Shown piece by piece: positions 53,465-62,032 of a stretch of DNA of 64,000 nucleotides (the stretch's first letter is position 1; every line of letters begins with the position of its first letter). The notes below the pieces were generated by a model. That model was not told where the DNA came from and did not search any database. It worked only from the letters and a program-made list of their open reading frames with translations. Source of the stretch: Candidatus Flexifilum breve (GTDB lineage Bacteria > Chloroflexota > Anaerolineae > Aggregatilineales > Phototrophicaceae). Location of the stretch: NCBI GenBank assembly GCA_016717205.1, contig JADKGC010000003.1:558001-622000 (forward strand), written 5' to 3'. A program made the translations under genes and the position numbers.

Positions 53465-54397
53465 TCAGAACGTCTTGGTCCAGAAGTAGCCGATATACGC
53501 TTCGGTGAAGCCGATGGTGTTGTAGAAGGCGTTCTGCCCTTCCCCGGAACCGGTTTCCACATAGATGTGCTGCGCGCCCAAGGCCTTGAAGCGGTGCAGA
53601 CCTTCGAACATCAGGGTTTGCGCGAGATGCTTGCGCTGATGATCAGGGTGCGTGCACACCGGCTCGAAGACGCCGTAGCGATTGGTCGGCTCGTAGGTCA
53701 GGCCAACATGCGCCGCGAACGTGCCATCCGGCGCTTCCGCGACGAGATTCAGCGCGTGTTGGAAGGAGGGCGACCGCAGCACGAAATTCTCGTACTCCCG
53801 CGCGGTATGGATGTTACGATTGAACGCCGCATTGAGCAGCGCCGCCATGTGTTCGTAATCGGCTTGTTCGGTGCGCGTTTCCCGCAGGCTGTACCCGTCG
53901 GGCATGGTCACCGTTGGCAGGGGCTGATTCCCGAGACGCATATGCCGAAGCATCCAGAAATACGACCCTTTGGTGAAACCATGCTGAGTCAACACCTGCT
54001 GACGCGGCGTGTCATGCTCAAAGGCGACCGTTTCGAGCTGGCGTTGACCGTCATCGTTCGGCGCGGGCAGCGTTTCAACCGCCCACGTGACCATTTCCGC
54101 TTCGATTCGACTGCGGTAATCCGGGTGAATCTCAAAGTGCGCGTTGCCCGGTCGGCTCTCCGCGTGCGCCACGCCGATCAGTTGGCCGTCGGCGGTCTCC
54201 CACAGGCGGATGTTCTGCGCCCACTCCGGGCTGAGCACTGCATCCTCATTGTGATAGCGCTGACCGTCCCAGTGTCGGATCTCCCAGACGTAACCGGGAC
54301 CGACGAGCGGATGCAGGTCGATGAGCAGTTGGCGGACGCGGAAAAAATCGGCTTCGGAGTCAATGCGGAACGGGCGAGAAGTGATGGAGCTAGACAT
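53465..54397 (-). CDS. Tandem-GNAT acetyltransferase
   Basis: 310 residues with two GNAT-like halves. The N-terminal half is divergent, without a clear acetyl-CoA loop. The C-terminal half has GVFEPVCTHPDHQRKHLAQTL, where the usual Q/R-x-x-G-x-G/A loop is HPDHQRKHLA, and NAFYNTIGFTEAY. Two-domain GNATs of this size include mycothiol synthase-like and Eis-like enzymes. Substrate unknown. Confidence 0.8.
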   Translation of the reverse strand: MSSSITSRPFRIDSEADFFRVRQLLIDLHPLVGPGYVWEIRHWDGQRYHNEDAVLSPEWAQNIRLWETADGQLIGVAHAESRPGNAHFEIHPDYRSRIEAEMVTWAVETLPAPNDDGQRQLETVAFEHDTPRQQVLTQHGFTKGSYFWMLRHMRLGNQPLPTVTMPDGYSLRETRTEQADYEHMAALLNAAFNRNIHTAREYENFVLRSPSFQHALNLVAEAPDGTFAAHVGLTYEPTNRYGVFEPVCTHPDHQRKHLAQTLMFEGLHRFKALGAQHIYVETGSGEGQNAFYNTIGFTEAYIGYFWTKTF

Positions 54398-54419
54398 GGA
54401 GTTGCCTTACGGTGGGGAT

Positions 54420-54475
54420 GTAGGGGCAGACCTACGTGTCTGCCCTTGAGGGCGCACACACAGGTGCGCCCCTAC
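54420..54475. repeat. Composite palindrome of the GTAGGGGC family
   Basis: GTAGGGGCAGACCTACGTGT then CTGCCC, followed by a GGGCGCAC/GTGCGCCC hairpin and CCCCTAC. It is the same pair of hairpins as at 17459-17515, in swapped order, between the GNAT and etfA genes. Confidence 0.8.
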
Positions 54476-54494
54476 ATAGAGAATGCTGTACTGC

Positions 54495-55538
54495 TTACTT
54501 GCCGAGGCGCTTCTTCGCTTCAGCGGTGATCGCCGGGAGAAGCGCATAGAGATCACCGACGAGACCGTAGCGCGCCATCTTGAAAATGGGCGATTCGGCG
54601 TCCTTGTTGATCGCCACGATGATCTTGCTCGACCGCATACCGGCCTGATGCTGGATCGCGCCGGAGATGCCCGCCGCGATATACAGATCCGGCGCGACGA
54701 CCTTACCCGTCTGCCCGACCTGATGCGCGTAGGAGATGTAACCCGCGTCGACCGCCGCCCGGCTCGCACCGACCGCGCCGCCGAGCACATCGGCCAATGG
54801 CTGCAGCACGTTCGCAAAGCCATCTTTGGCTTTCCAGACCGCCGCATCGTCGCCCGACACGCCCGCCGGGGCGTCCTTCGGGTTGTTCGCCATACCGCGC
54901 CCACCCGAGACGATGATCGCCGCGTCGGACAGGTTGACCGTGCCCGCTTCCGCTTCGAAGCTCTCGATCTTGGTGCTGATCTGATCTTCGCTCAACGCCG
55001 GGGCAACGGTGGTCACGTCGGCGGTCGCCGCCGCATTCGGCGTCGCCGCCTTGAACGTGCGCGAACGCACGGTGATGAACATGGTCGCGCCACCGGTGAT
55101 GGCGTTTTCGCTCAGCACCTTGCCCGCATAGACACCGCGTTCCGCGGTCACACTGCCGCCGTCCACACTGAGCGACAGCACGTCGCCGAGCATGGGGCTG
55201 TCAGTGTCCGCCGACGACGCGGCCAACAGTTCACGGCCACGCGTAGTCGCCACGGCGAGCACAGCCTTCGGCGCTTGTTCCTTGACCAGCTTGGTCACGA
55301 GCGCGGCATAGGCTTCCACACGGAATTCCTTCAGCGTCGCGTCGTCGCTGACCAGCGCCTTGTTCGCGCCATAGGTCGCGGCTTCCGCAGCCACGGCAGC
55401 GGCATTGGTTCCGAAGACAAGAGCGGTCAGCGGCACGCCGAACGCATCGGCAGCCATCCGCCCCGCGGCGAGAGCTTCCCACGCCGCCGGAATCGCCTTG
55501 CCTTGAAAGGTCTCAATCCAGACAAAAACGGCGCTCAT
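54495..55538 (-). CDS. etfA: Electron transfer flavoprotein alpha subunit
   Basis: A 347-residue ETF alpha. The FAD-binding signature PDLYIAAGISGAIQHQAGMR then SSKIIVAINKD is at ~270-305; VSGGRGM at ~208. N-terminal domain contains the VFVWIETFQGKAIPAAWEAL start. It accepts electrons from acyl-CoA dehydrogenase and passes them to the quinone pool. Its start overlaps the etfB stop by four bases. Confidence 0.95.
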   Translation of the reverse strand: MSAVFVWIETFQGKAIPAAWEALAAGRMAADAFGVPLTALVFGTNAAAVAAEAATYGANKALVSDDATLKEFRVEAYAALVTKLVKEQAPKAVLAVATTRGRELLAASSADTDSPMLGDVLSLSVDGGSVTAERGVYAGKVLSENAITGGATMFITVRSRTFKAATPNAAATADVTTVAPALSEDQISTKIESFEAEAGTVNLSDAAIIVSGGRGMANNPKDAPAGVSGDDAAVWKAKDGFANVLQPLADVLGGAVGASRAAVDAGYISYAHQVGQTGKVVAPDLYIAAGISGAIQHQAGMRSSKIIVAINKDAESPIFKMARYGLVGDLYALLPAITAEAKKRLGK

Positions 55539-56314
55539 AGAACTTTTTCCTCCAGCAGGCGGTCGATCAACTTCTGCGCCTGTTCTTCGGGCGTACCCTC
55601 GATCAATTCAAAGCGCGTGTCGCGCGGGGGCAGATTCTTGTACTTGGTCACCTTCGCGTTGACGGCGGGCAGCGCCACGCCGAGATCGCCCAGCGACCAT
55701 TCGGGAATGACAGCCTTCGACGCCTTACGGATGCCGATGAATGACGGATAACGCGGCTCGTTGATGTCCTTGAGGACGGTGAGCACGGCGGGCAGCTTGG
55801 CAGTGACGACCTGCTTGCCCTCTTCCACCGTGCGTTCGACCTTGATGGTCTTGGCAGCGGGGTCAATGGCGAGGATCTTCGAGACATTGCTCAACAGGCT
55901 GTAGCCGAGCTTGCGCGCGGTCTGATACGCGTGCTGATCGGTGCCCACATCGATGCTCTCGCGTCCGAAGAGGACGAGATCAACCGAGCCGACCTTCTTG
56001 ACGGCGGCGGCAGCAACGGTGGCATACGCCAGCGAGTCCGCGCCTTCGAGCGCCGCATCCCACACGCGGGCGGCTTCATCCAGCCCCATCGCGAGGCTGT
56101 GCTTCAACGCTTCGTTGTGCATGTCCGGGCCAATGGCGACGACGGTCGCCTTGCCGCCCGCGGCTTTGGCCTGAACGATGCCTTCTTCAAGGGCGTATTC
56201 GTCCCACGGGTTGACGACGAGCGCGGCGTCTCCCCACGTGACTTTGCCCGCTCCATCCACCTCCACCTTCGCGGCGGTGTCGGGCGTACTGCGTGTAAAT
56301 ACGACGACGTGCAA
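55535..56314 (-). CDS. etfB: Electron transfer flavoprotein beta subunit
   Basis: About 259 residues. VVNPWDEYALEEGIVQAKAA and VLFGRESIDVGTDQHAYQTA are ETF-beta blocks; AMP-binding region DPAAKTIKVERTVEEGKQVV follows. I place the start at TTG 56314, six bases after GGGAGGA; a frame extended to 56329 would start inside the ribosome-binding site. Coupled to etfA. Confidence 0.93.
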   Translation of the reverse strand: MHVVVFTRSTPDTAAKVEVDGAGKVTWGDAALVVNPWDEYALEEGIVQAKAAGGKATVVAIGPDMHNEALKHSLAMGLDEAARVWDAALEGADSLAYATVAAAAVKKVGSVDLVLFGRESIDVGTDQHAYQTARKLGYSLLSNVSKILAIDPAAKTIKVERTVEEGKQVVTAKLPAVLTVLKDINEPRYPSFIGIRKASKAVIPEWSLGDLGVALPAVNAKVTKYKNLPPRDTRFELIEGTPEEQAQKLIDRLLEEKVL

Positions 56315-56480
56315 GGTATATCCTCCCAAACATTATTAGGGGTTTTTCTGCATTGCTTTGTGATTGTAACGCAAGTTGAATTAAATAATCAAATCAAAAT
56401 TCGATTAGCGCGGAATGTCATGTAAAACGAGGAAAAGCCGCGTCCGCCCCTCAATCACGAGGGGCGGAGAATGTTTGGCG

Positions 56481-56654
56481 TTAAGCCGAACGGCGCTCGT
56501 TGGCGGCGACGTAATTGAGGAACAGCGCGGCGAGCGCGCCCGGCACCCATCCTGCAACGGTGAGCGCCAGCACAATCAAAATTGTGCCGCAGCCCCGGTC
56601 AATCACTGCCAGCGGCGGCAGGAGTATGCATAACAACGCGCGACCCAGACCCAT
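56481..56654 (-). CDS. Pmp3/YqaE-family small membrane protein
   Basis: 57 residues with two membrane helices: GRALLCILLPPLAVIDRGCG, the family signature, then ILIVLALTVAGWVPGALAAL and FLNYVAANERR. Related proteins influence membrane potential and ion stress tolerance. The ATG at 56654 matches the family length. Confidence 0.88.
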   Translation of the reverse strand: MGLGRALLCILLPPLAVIDRGCGTILIVLALTVAGWVPGALAALFLNYVAANERRSA

Positions 56655-57024
56655 CGTAGTGCTCCCTTCATCATGGTCATTTCGTATATATATACGAGTG
56701 AGCGGGCGCAGGGTTGCAGAGTCTCCCCCGGATTTCAGGGGGTAGATCAACGGGGTTCGTCTGTCGGGCAAGGTTCGCCGATAGGTGACGTGAAGTCTGT
56801 GTTTTGGCCTCCCCCCTCTCCAACGGAGAGGGGGTCGGGAGTCCCCTCTCCCGGGGGGATGGGGCCTCCAGCGTAGCTCCAGGCGCGCCTTGCCCCTACC
56901 CATGCATACACCACCCCAATACTCGCGTACATGTCAGGCATCGATTGAGCGCCGCAGTCTTGCGACGGTTTGACACGCTCTGCTACACTGGGACGGCTGT
57001 ACAGCAAAGTTTGAGTAGGTTGAT
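56655..57024. repeat. Intergenic spacer with palindromes and a perfect AT palindrome
   Basis: TCGTATATATATACGA (56682-56697) is a 16-base perfect palindrome 28 bases upstream of the Pmp3-like start and may be an operator or part of its promoter. CCCCCTCTCC/GGAGAGGGGG (56812-56834) belongs to the second repeat family, and GCGCGCCTTGCCCCTAC (56882-56898) is a half unit of the GTAGGGGC family. No gene is evident. Confidence 0.65.
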
Positions 57025-57840
57025 ATGAAACGACTATTCCTGATGCTGCTGTTGATCGGCGCGGCGTATGCCCTGAGCGCGTGCAATTTCTTCTCGCAGC
57101 CCGGCGATCTCCAAACCGAAAACCTCGCCAACGACCTCGCCAACACGGAGATCGCCGCAGTGCGCCAGACGGCCACGGTCGGCGCTGACCGTCTGCTGGT
57201 GACGCTGCAATTCGTCGAGACCTCGGTCGGCATCATGCAGCAGCAAGGCACGCGCATCGCCGCGACGATGGTCGCCGCGGGCATGCCCATCATCGACACC
57301 AGCGCCATCACCCCCATCGCACCTGCGAACGACCCCGGCGCGACCGCGAACCCGGCCAATAACCTCGTGACGCCCGTCATCAGCGGTCAAGGGGCGGCGA
57401 GCGGCAACATCACCATTCAGAACCCGCCTACCCCGACTCCACTGGCTACGAGTGATCCGAATGTGCCACGCCTCGATAATATTCTCTTGGCGGAACAGGT
57501 CGGCCCGGATGACTGTCCGCTCGGCGCGTCGACCACCTTCTCGGGTGCGACCACCGACATCTACGCGACGGCAATTGCCTACAACCTGTCCTCGGCCAAT
57601 ACCTTAAGCTCACGCTGGCTGCGCGACGGCACCGAGATTGCCCGCTACGACTGGACGCCGAATTTCAACATCACGCAGGCCTGCATCTGGTTCCACCTGC
57701 CGTCGGCGGCGGTGGAATTCGTCCCCGGCAATTGGAGCGTCGAGATCACGCTGGATGGCGGGCTCGTCGGTTCGCCGATCAATTTCACGATCAACGCGGA
57801 CGCCACCGGCGGCGCGGATACTTCAAACAGTGGAGGCTAA
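57025..57840 (+). CDS. Lipoprotein of unknown function
   Basis: 271 residues. Signal peptide RLFLMLLLIGAAYALSAC with lipobox LSAC (Cys ~residue 20) indicates a membrane-anchored lipoprotein. A helical stretch (~30-95), a Thr/Pro linker (NPPTPTPLATSD) and a C-terminal beta domain (~150-260, SSRWLRDGTEIARYDWTPNF) follow. The last part resembles Ig-like substrate-binding modules; function unknown. Seven bases before the next gene. Confidence 0.75.
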   Translation: MKRLFLMLLLIGAAYALSACNFFSQPGDLQTENLANDLANTEIAAVRQTATVGADRLLVTLQFVETSVGIMQQQGTRIAATMVAAGMPIIDTSAITPIAPANDPGATANPANNLVTPVISGQGAASGNITIQNPPTPTPLATSDPNVPRLDNILLAEQVGPDDCPLGASTTFSGATTDIYATAIAYNLSSANTLSSRWLRDGTEIARYDWTPNFNITQACIWFHLPSAAVEFVPGNWSVEITLDGGLVGSPINFTINADATGGADTSNSGG

Positions 57841-57846
57841 GAGACT

Positions 57847-58241
57847 ATGGCGATCAATGTCGGCTGGCAGGATAAAACAAAGAAATCATTCGCTGCAACG
57901 CCGAAGGGCGCTGGACGTGGGATGATTTGCAGCGCGCGCTCAACGCGACGATCAAGCTCATGGACACCGTCGAGCACAAGGTCGACTTCATCATCGACCT
58001 GCGCAAAGGCAGCTTTGCCATCAACCCGCTGAGCATTCTCGGGCAGGCGCGCAGCGTCGCCACGCCGGAAACGCACCCGAACGAAGGCGTCAAAGTGGTG
58101 CTGGGCGCGAATGGCATGGTGCAGACCGCCTATGATGGTTACCGCCGCATCATCGCGGGCATGGGCAAAACGCAGATTTTTCACTTCGCGGACAGCGAAG
58201 CCCACGCGCAGCAAATCATTGAGCGCGAACGAGGCAAGTAA
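57847..58241 (+). CDS. STAS-like small conserved protein (one frameshift)
   Basis: With one A restored in the AAA run at 57883-57885, the two frames join into a ~131-residue protein: MAINVGWQDKTKKIIRCNAE then GRWTWDDLQRALNATIKLMD. It continues TVEHKVDFIIDLRKGSFAIN. The pattern (short strand, helix, strand with acidic residue) is similar to SpoIIAA/STAS-like proteins, but I am not sure of the family. Closely follows the lipoprotein gene. Confidence 0.65.
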
Positions 58242-58349
58242 AGTGATGCCCTGTGAGGACAACGTAGATTGTGACCGCTTGAGCCAAATCCAGCCACTAA
58301 CCATTCGATCAGTTCACGCTGGTTCACTTCTCGCATATAGTGAGACAGG

Positions 58350-60353
58350 ATGTTTAACCAGATGAGACATGGTGGCGGTATGTGGCGTTACGCTTTTCCC
58401 GGTTCTGAGGATGAGAAGCCCAGTAAAATCACGTGGGGCTTGATCAAGCGCGTGCTGGCCTACGCCGCGCCCTACAAACGCGAGATTGCAATCACGCTGG
58501 TGCTGATTCTGTTCACGAGCGGTCTCGGTCTGCTCACGCCGCTGATCTTCCGTGATTTGATCGATAATACGCTGCCTTCGGGGAATGTCGAACGGCTCAA
58601 CCTGCTGGCGCTGGCGCTGATTTTGATTCCCATCCTCAACAGCGTGATCGGCATCATCAACCGCCGCCTTAACTCCACCATTGGCGAGGGCGTGATCTAC
58701 GACCTGCGGCGGGGGTTATACGCGCATTTGCAGCGGATGTCGCTGCGTTTCTTCACCAACACGAAATCCGGCGAGTTGATGAGCCGTCTGAACAACGACG
58801 TCGTCAACGCGCAGAATGCCATCAGCAACACGATTGTCGGCATCGTGACCAACATCGTCACGGTGATCGCCACCCTCGCCGTCATGCTGACTCTAGAATG
58901 GCGGCTGACGATCATCGGGCTGGCGGTCTTCCCGCTGTTCATCATCGGCGCGCGCTTGATCGGGCGCAAACTGCGCGATATCGCCCGCGAACAGATGGAC
59001 ATCAACGCCGAGATGAACGCCATGATGAACGAGACGCTCAACATCAGCGGCGCGCTGTTGATCAAGCTGTTCGGGCGCACCAGCCTCGAAACCGACCGCT
59101 TCGCCCAACGCGCAAGCCGGGTGCGCGACATCGGCGTGCGGCGCGCGGTGCTCGGCAGTCAGTTCTGGGCGATTCTGGGCGGCGTCGGCGTGATCGGCAC
59201 GGCGCTGGTCTACTGGCTCGGCGGGCATCTCGTGTTGAGCGGCGTATTCACGATCGGCACGATTGTGGCCTTCGCAGCGTATCTCGGTCAGCTCTATGGC
59301 CCACTCGAATACCTGATCAATGTCCCGGTCGAATTCTCCACGTCCATCGTCAGCTTTGAGCGCGTCTTCGAAGTCATCGACCTGCCCATCGAAATCGACG
59401 AGAAGCCGCACGCCATCGCCAAAGCGCCGAAAGAGATTCAAGGTGAGCTGGTCTTTGACGACGTGACCTTCCTGTATCAGCCGACCGGCACGGGCGGTCT
59501 GCGCGACGTGCACCGCTATGGGCGTATGGAAAATGTCAAAGCGGTGCTCTCTGGCGACGGCAAAGCCGCGCCGAACGGCCTGCAGATGCCGACCGCCCCC
59601 GTCACGCAGGCGCGCGAAACCGCGCTCGAACACATCAGATTTACGATTCAGCCGGGGCAGTTGGTCGCGCTGGTGGGGCCGAGCGGCGCGGGCAAAACGA
59701 CCATGACCTACCTAATTCCCCGCCTGTACGATCCGTCGCAGGGGCGTATTCTGCTCGACGGGCACGATCTGCGGGACCTGACGCTCGATACGGTCACGCA
59801 TGCGGTCGGCATGGTGACGCAGGAAACGTATCTGTTCCACGACACCATCCTGACTAACCTGCTGTACGCCTGTATGGACGCAACCCAGGCCGACGTCGAA
59901 GCGGCCTGCCGCGCGGCGAATATCCATGACTTCATCATGGGGCTGCCCGACGGCTACCTGACCATCGTCGGCGAGCGCGGCTACCGCCTCAGTGGTGGTG
60001 AGAAGCAGCGCTTGGCACTCGCCCGCGTCATCCTCAAAGACCCGCGCGTGCTGGTATTGGACGAGGCGACCAGTCATCTCGACAGCCAGTCCGAAGCGCT
60101 GATTCAAGAAGCGCTCGAAAAGATCATGCACAACCGCACCAGCATCGTCATCGCGCACCGCCTGAGCACCATTCTGGCCGCGGATCAGATTCTGGTGATG
60201 GATCGCGGGCGCATCATCGAACACGGCACGCACGCCGAATTGATCGAGCAAGCGGGGCTGTACGCGCAGTTGTACGAAACGCAGTTCCGGCATCAGCGGG
60301 AAGTTGACAGTCTGCAGTTCACAGTGGACAGTGAGAACGAGTCCGCGCTGTAA
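58350..60353 (+). CDS. ABC exporter, fused membrane and ATPase domains
   Basis: 667 residues. Type IV ABC transmembrane domain (~35-335, six helices), then an ATPase with Walker A LVGPSGAGKTTMTY (~435), Q-loop MVTQET, signature YRLSGGEKQR and Walker B RVLVLDEATSHLD, with H-loop VIAHRLST. Between the A-loop Tyr (FLYQPTG) and Walker A lies an unusual insertion of ~45 residues (RDVHRYGRMENVKAVLSGDG onward). Likely a homodimeric lipid, peptide or drug exporter. Confidence 0.92.
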   Translation: MFNQMRHGGGMWRYAFPGSEDEKPSKITWGLIKRVLAYAAPYKREIAITLVLILFTSGLGLLTPLIFRDLIDNTLPSGNVERLNLLALALILIPILNSVIGIINRRLNSTIGEGVIYDLRRGLYAHLQRMSLRFFTNTKSGELMSRLNNDVVNAQNAISNTIVGIVTNIVTVIATLAVMLTLEWRLTIIGLAVFPLFIIGARLIGRKLRDIAREQMDINAEMNAMMNETLNISGALLIKLFGRTSLETDRFAQRASRVRDIGVRRAVLGSQFWAILGGVGVIGTALVYWLGGHLVLSGVFTIGTIVAFAAYLGQLYGPLEYLINVPVEFSTSIVSFERVFEVIDLPIEIDEKPHAIAKAPKEIQGELVFDDVTFLYQPTGTGGLRDVHRYGRMENVKAVLSGDGKAAPNGLQMPTAPVTQARETALEHIRFTIQPGQLVALVGPSGAGKTTMTYLIPRLYDPSQGRILLDGHDLRDLTLDTVTHAVGMVTQETYLFHDTILTNLLYACMDATQADVEAACRAANIHDFIMGLPDGYLTIVGERGYRLSGGEKQRLALARVILKDPRVLVLDEATSHLDSQSEALIQEALEKIMHNRTSIVIAHRLSTILAADQILVMDRGRIIEHGTHAELIEQAGLYAQLYETQFRHQREVDSLQFTVDSENESAL

Positions 60354-60374
60354 TTCTCCGCTGCCTAAAATCCA

Positions 60375-60402
60375 GTCGGGGCATGGCACGCCCTGCCCCG
60401 AC
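60375..60402 (+). terminator. Hairpin after ABC exporter gene
   Basis: GTCGGGGCA (60375-60383) pairs with TGCCCCGAC (60394-60402). No T tract, so strength is uncertain. Partly similar to the palindrome families of the window. Confidence 0.5.
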
Positions 60403-60542
60403 GCATCTGCAAAACTACGCGCTTTGACGGTCAACTGACCACTGTAAACTTCTCTTCCTACTTGGTTCACATGGTCTTATACAATGGTACCGACTCCGGA
60501 TGGTAGAATGATCTGGTTCCTAGGATTCGGAGTTAACCCAAC

Positions 60543-61829
60543 TTGCGTGAAGAACTGCGCCAGCACGTGCGCCATAATTTTGCTGTGAATGTCACTGATG
60601 CCGGGTTCTACGGCCTCGGCTTGAGCTTTGCTTCGTTTAGCACAATTCTGCCTCTCTTTGTCTCCACCCTGACCGACTCGACGCTGTTGATCGGCATGAT
60701 TGGCGCGATCCACTCGATTGGCTGGTTCTTCCCGCAATTGCTCACCGCGAAATCGGTTGCACAATTACCACGTTTTCGTCCGATGGTGCTCAAGATGACG
60801 CTCAACGAGCGCATCCCCTACTTCCTGCTCGCGCTGGTCGCGTGGCTGGCGGTCGGCGTGCTCAACCGTGAGCTGGCGCTCATCCTGACATTCCTCATCA
60901 TCATGTGGCAGGCGTTCGGCGCAGGTCTGACAGCGACTGCGTGGCAAAGCATGGTGGCGAAGATCATGCCGGACAACATGCGCGGCACGTTCTACGGGAC
61001 ACAGTCCGGGTTGGCCAACCTGACCGGGATCGGCGGCGCGGTTTTATCGGGCATCATTCTGCAAACGCTCCCATCGCCGCTCGACTTCACACTGTGCTTC
61101 ATCATCTGCGGCATCGCGATGATGCTCTCGTTCGCGTTTCTGGCGCTGACGCGTGAACCGGCGATTGAGCCGCCCAAAGAAATGACGATGAGTTGGGGCG
61201 CATACTGGCACAAGCTGATGACTATCCTGCGCGAAAATGCGAATTTCCGCTGGTTCATCGTGGCGCGCATCATCGGGCAGGTCGGCGTGGTGGGCGCGGC
61301 CTTCTATACCATTCATGTCGTCCGGCACTTTGGCGTGGCGGAAGGCACGGTCGGCGTGATGGCGGGCGTGCTCAGCCTCGCAGTGACGGTCGCGACGCCG
61401 TTCTTCGGCTGGCTGGGCGACCGTTACAGTCACCGCGCCGCCTTCGCGGTCGGCATGCTGCTGGCAGGCGCCAGCGCGTTCATAGCGTTCATCGCGCCGT
61501 CGGCGGAGTGGTTCTATCTGGTGTTCGCGCTGATGGGCGCGGCCAATGGCGCGCTGTGGACCTCGCCGATGGCGCTCAACGTCGAGTTTTGCAGCGAGAG
61601 CGAACGTCCGTATTACATCGGGCTGGCGAGCACGCTGGTTGCGCCCATGTCGCTGATCGCGCCGATTGCCGCCGGGCTGCTGGCCGATTCGACGGGCATT
61701 CCGACCACGTTTGTGCTGGCGACAGTCGGCGCATTGATCACAGCGGCGGTGGTGGCGTTTGTGGTGCGCGAACCGCGCCACATCCTGAGCCCGGTACAGC
61801 CGACCTACGCGGCTCAGGCGATGGATTAA
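60543..61829 (+). CDS. MFS transporter
   Basis: 428 residues, TTG start (MREELRQHVRHNFAVNVTDA); 12 membrane segments. The A-like loop GWLGDRYSHRAAFAVGM sits in the middle of the second half. Resembles MFS proteins with few acidic residues in helices, substrate unknown. Start preceded by no strong ribosome site. Confidence 0.82.
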   Translation: MREELRQHVRHNFAVNVTDAGFYGLGLSFASFSTILPLFVSTLTDSTLLIGMIGAIHSIGWFFPQLLTAKSVAQLPRFRPMVLKMTLNERIPYFLLALVAWLAVGVLNRELALILTFLIIMWQAFGAGLTATAWQSMVAKIMPDNMRGTFYGTQSGLANLTGIGGAVLSGIILQTLPSPLDFTLCFIICGIAMMLSFAFLALTREPAIEPPKEMTMSWGAYWHKLMTILRENANFRWFIVARIIGQVGVVGAAFYTIHVVRHFGVAEGTVGVMAGVLSLAVTVATPFFGWLGDRYSHRAAFAVGMLLAGASAFIAFIAPSAEWFYLVFALMGAANGALWTSPMALNVEFCSESERPYYIGLASTLVAPMSLIAPIAAGLLADSTGIPTTFVLATVGALITAAVVAFVVREPRHILSPVQPTYAAQAMD

Positions 61830-61858
61830 AAGAGGCGTAATCCCACAGGTCGAAAAGG

Positions 61859-61890
61859 GTGTTGAGTCAAGCTTTAGGCAGGCTCAACAC
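61859..61890 (+). terminator. Hairpin after MFS gene
   Basis: GTGTTGAG (61859-61866) and CTCAACAC (61883-61890) form an 8-bp stem. T-poor downstream, so a weak terminator. Confidence 0.5.
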
Positions 61891-61922
61891 TCACTACTTA
61901 TCCACGTTTTAGATAATCAGCA

Positions 61923-61962
61923 TTGGAAGAATTAAGCCTGTGTGTTATAATTTCCACACAGG
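61923..61962 (+). promoter_or_regulatory. Promoter of the DEAD-box helicase with inverted repeat around the -10
   Basis: TTGGAA (61923-61928), 17-base spacer and TATAAT (61946-61951). CCTGTGTG (61937-61944) and CACACAGG (61955-61962) bracket the -10 box symmetrically, which suggests a repressor site. The resulting 5' leader would be ~75 nt. Confidence 0.6.
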
Positions 61963-62032
61963 TAAGTGTAAGTCTACGCATGTTCGCCCTGTCCAACCTA
62001 CACGGGGCGTTTTCACATAACAAGGGTAATGG

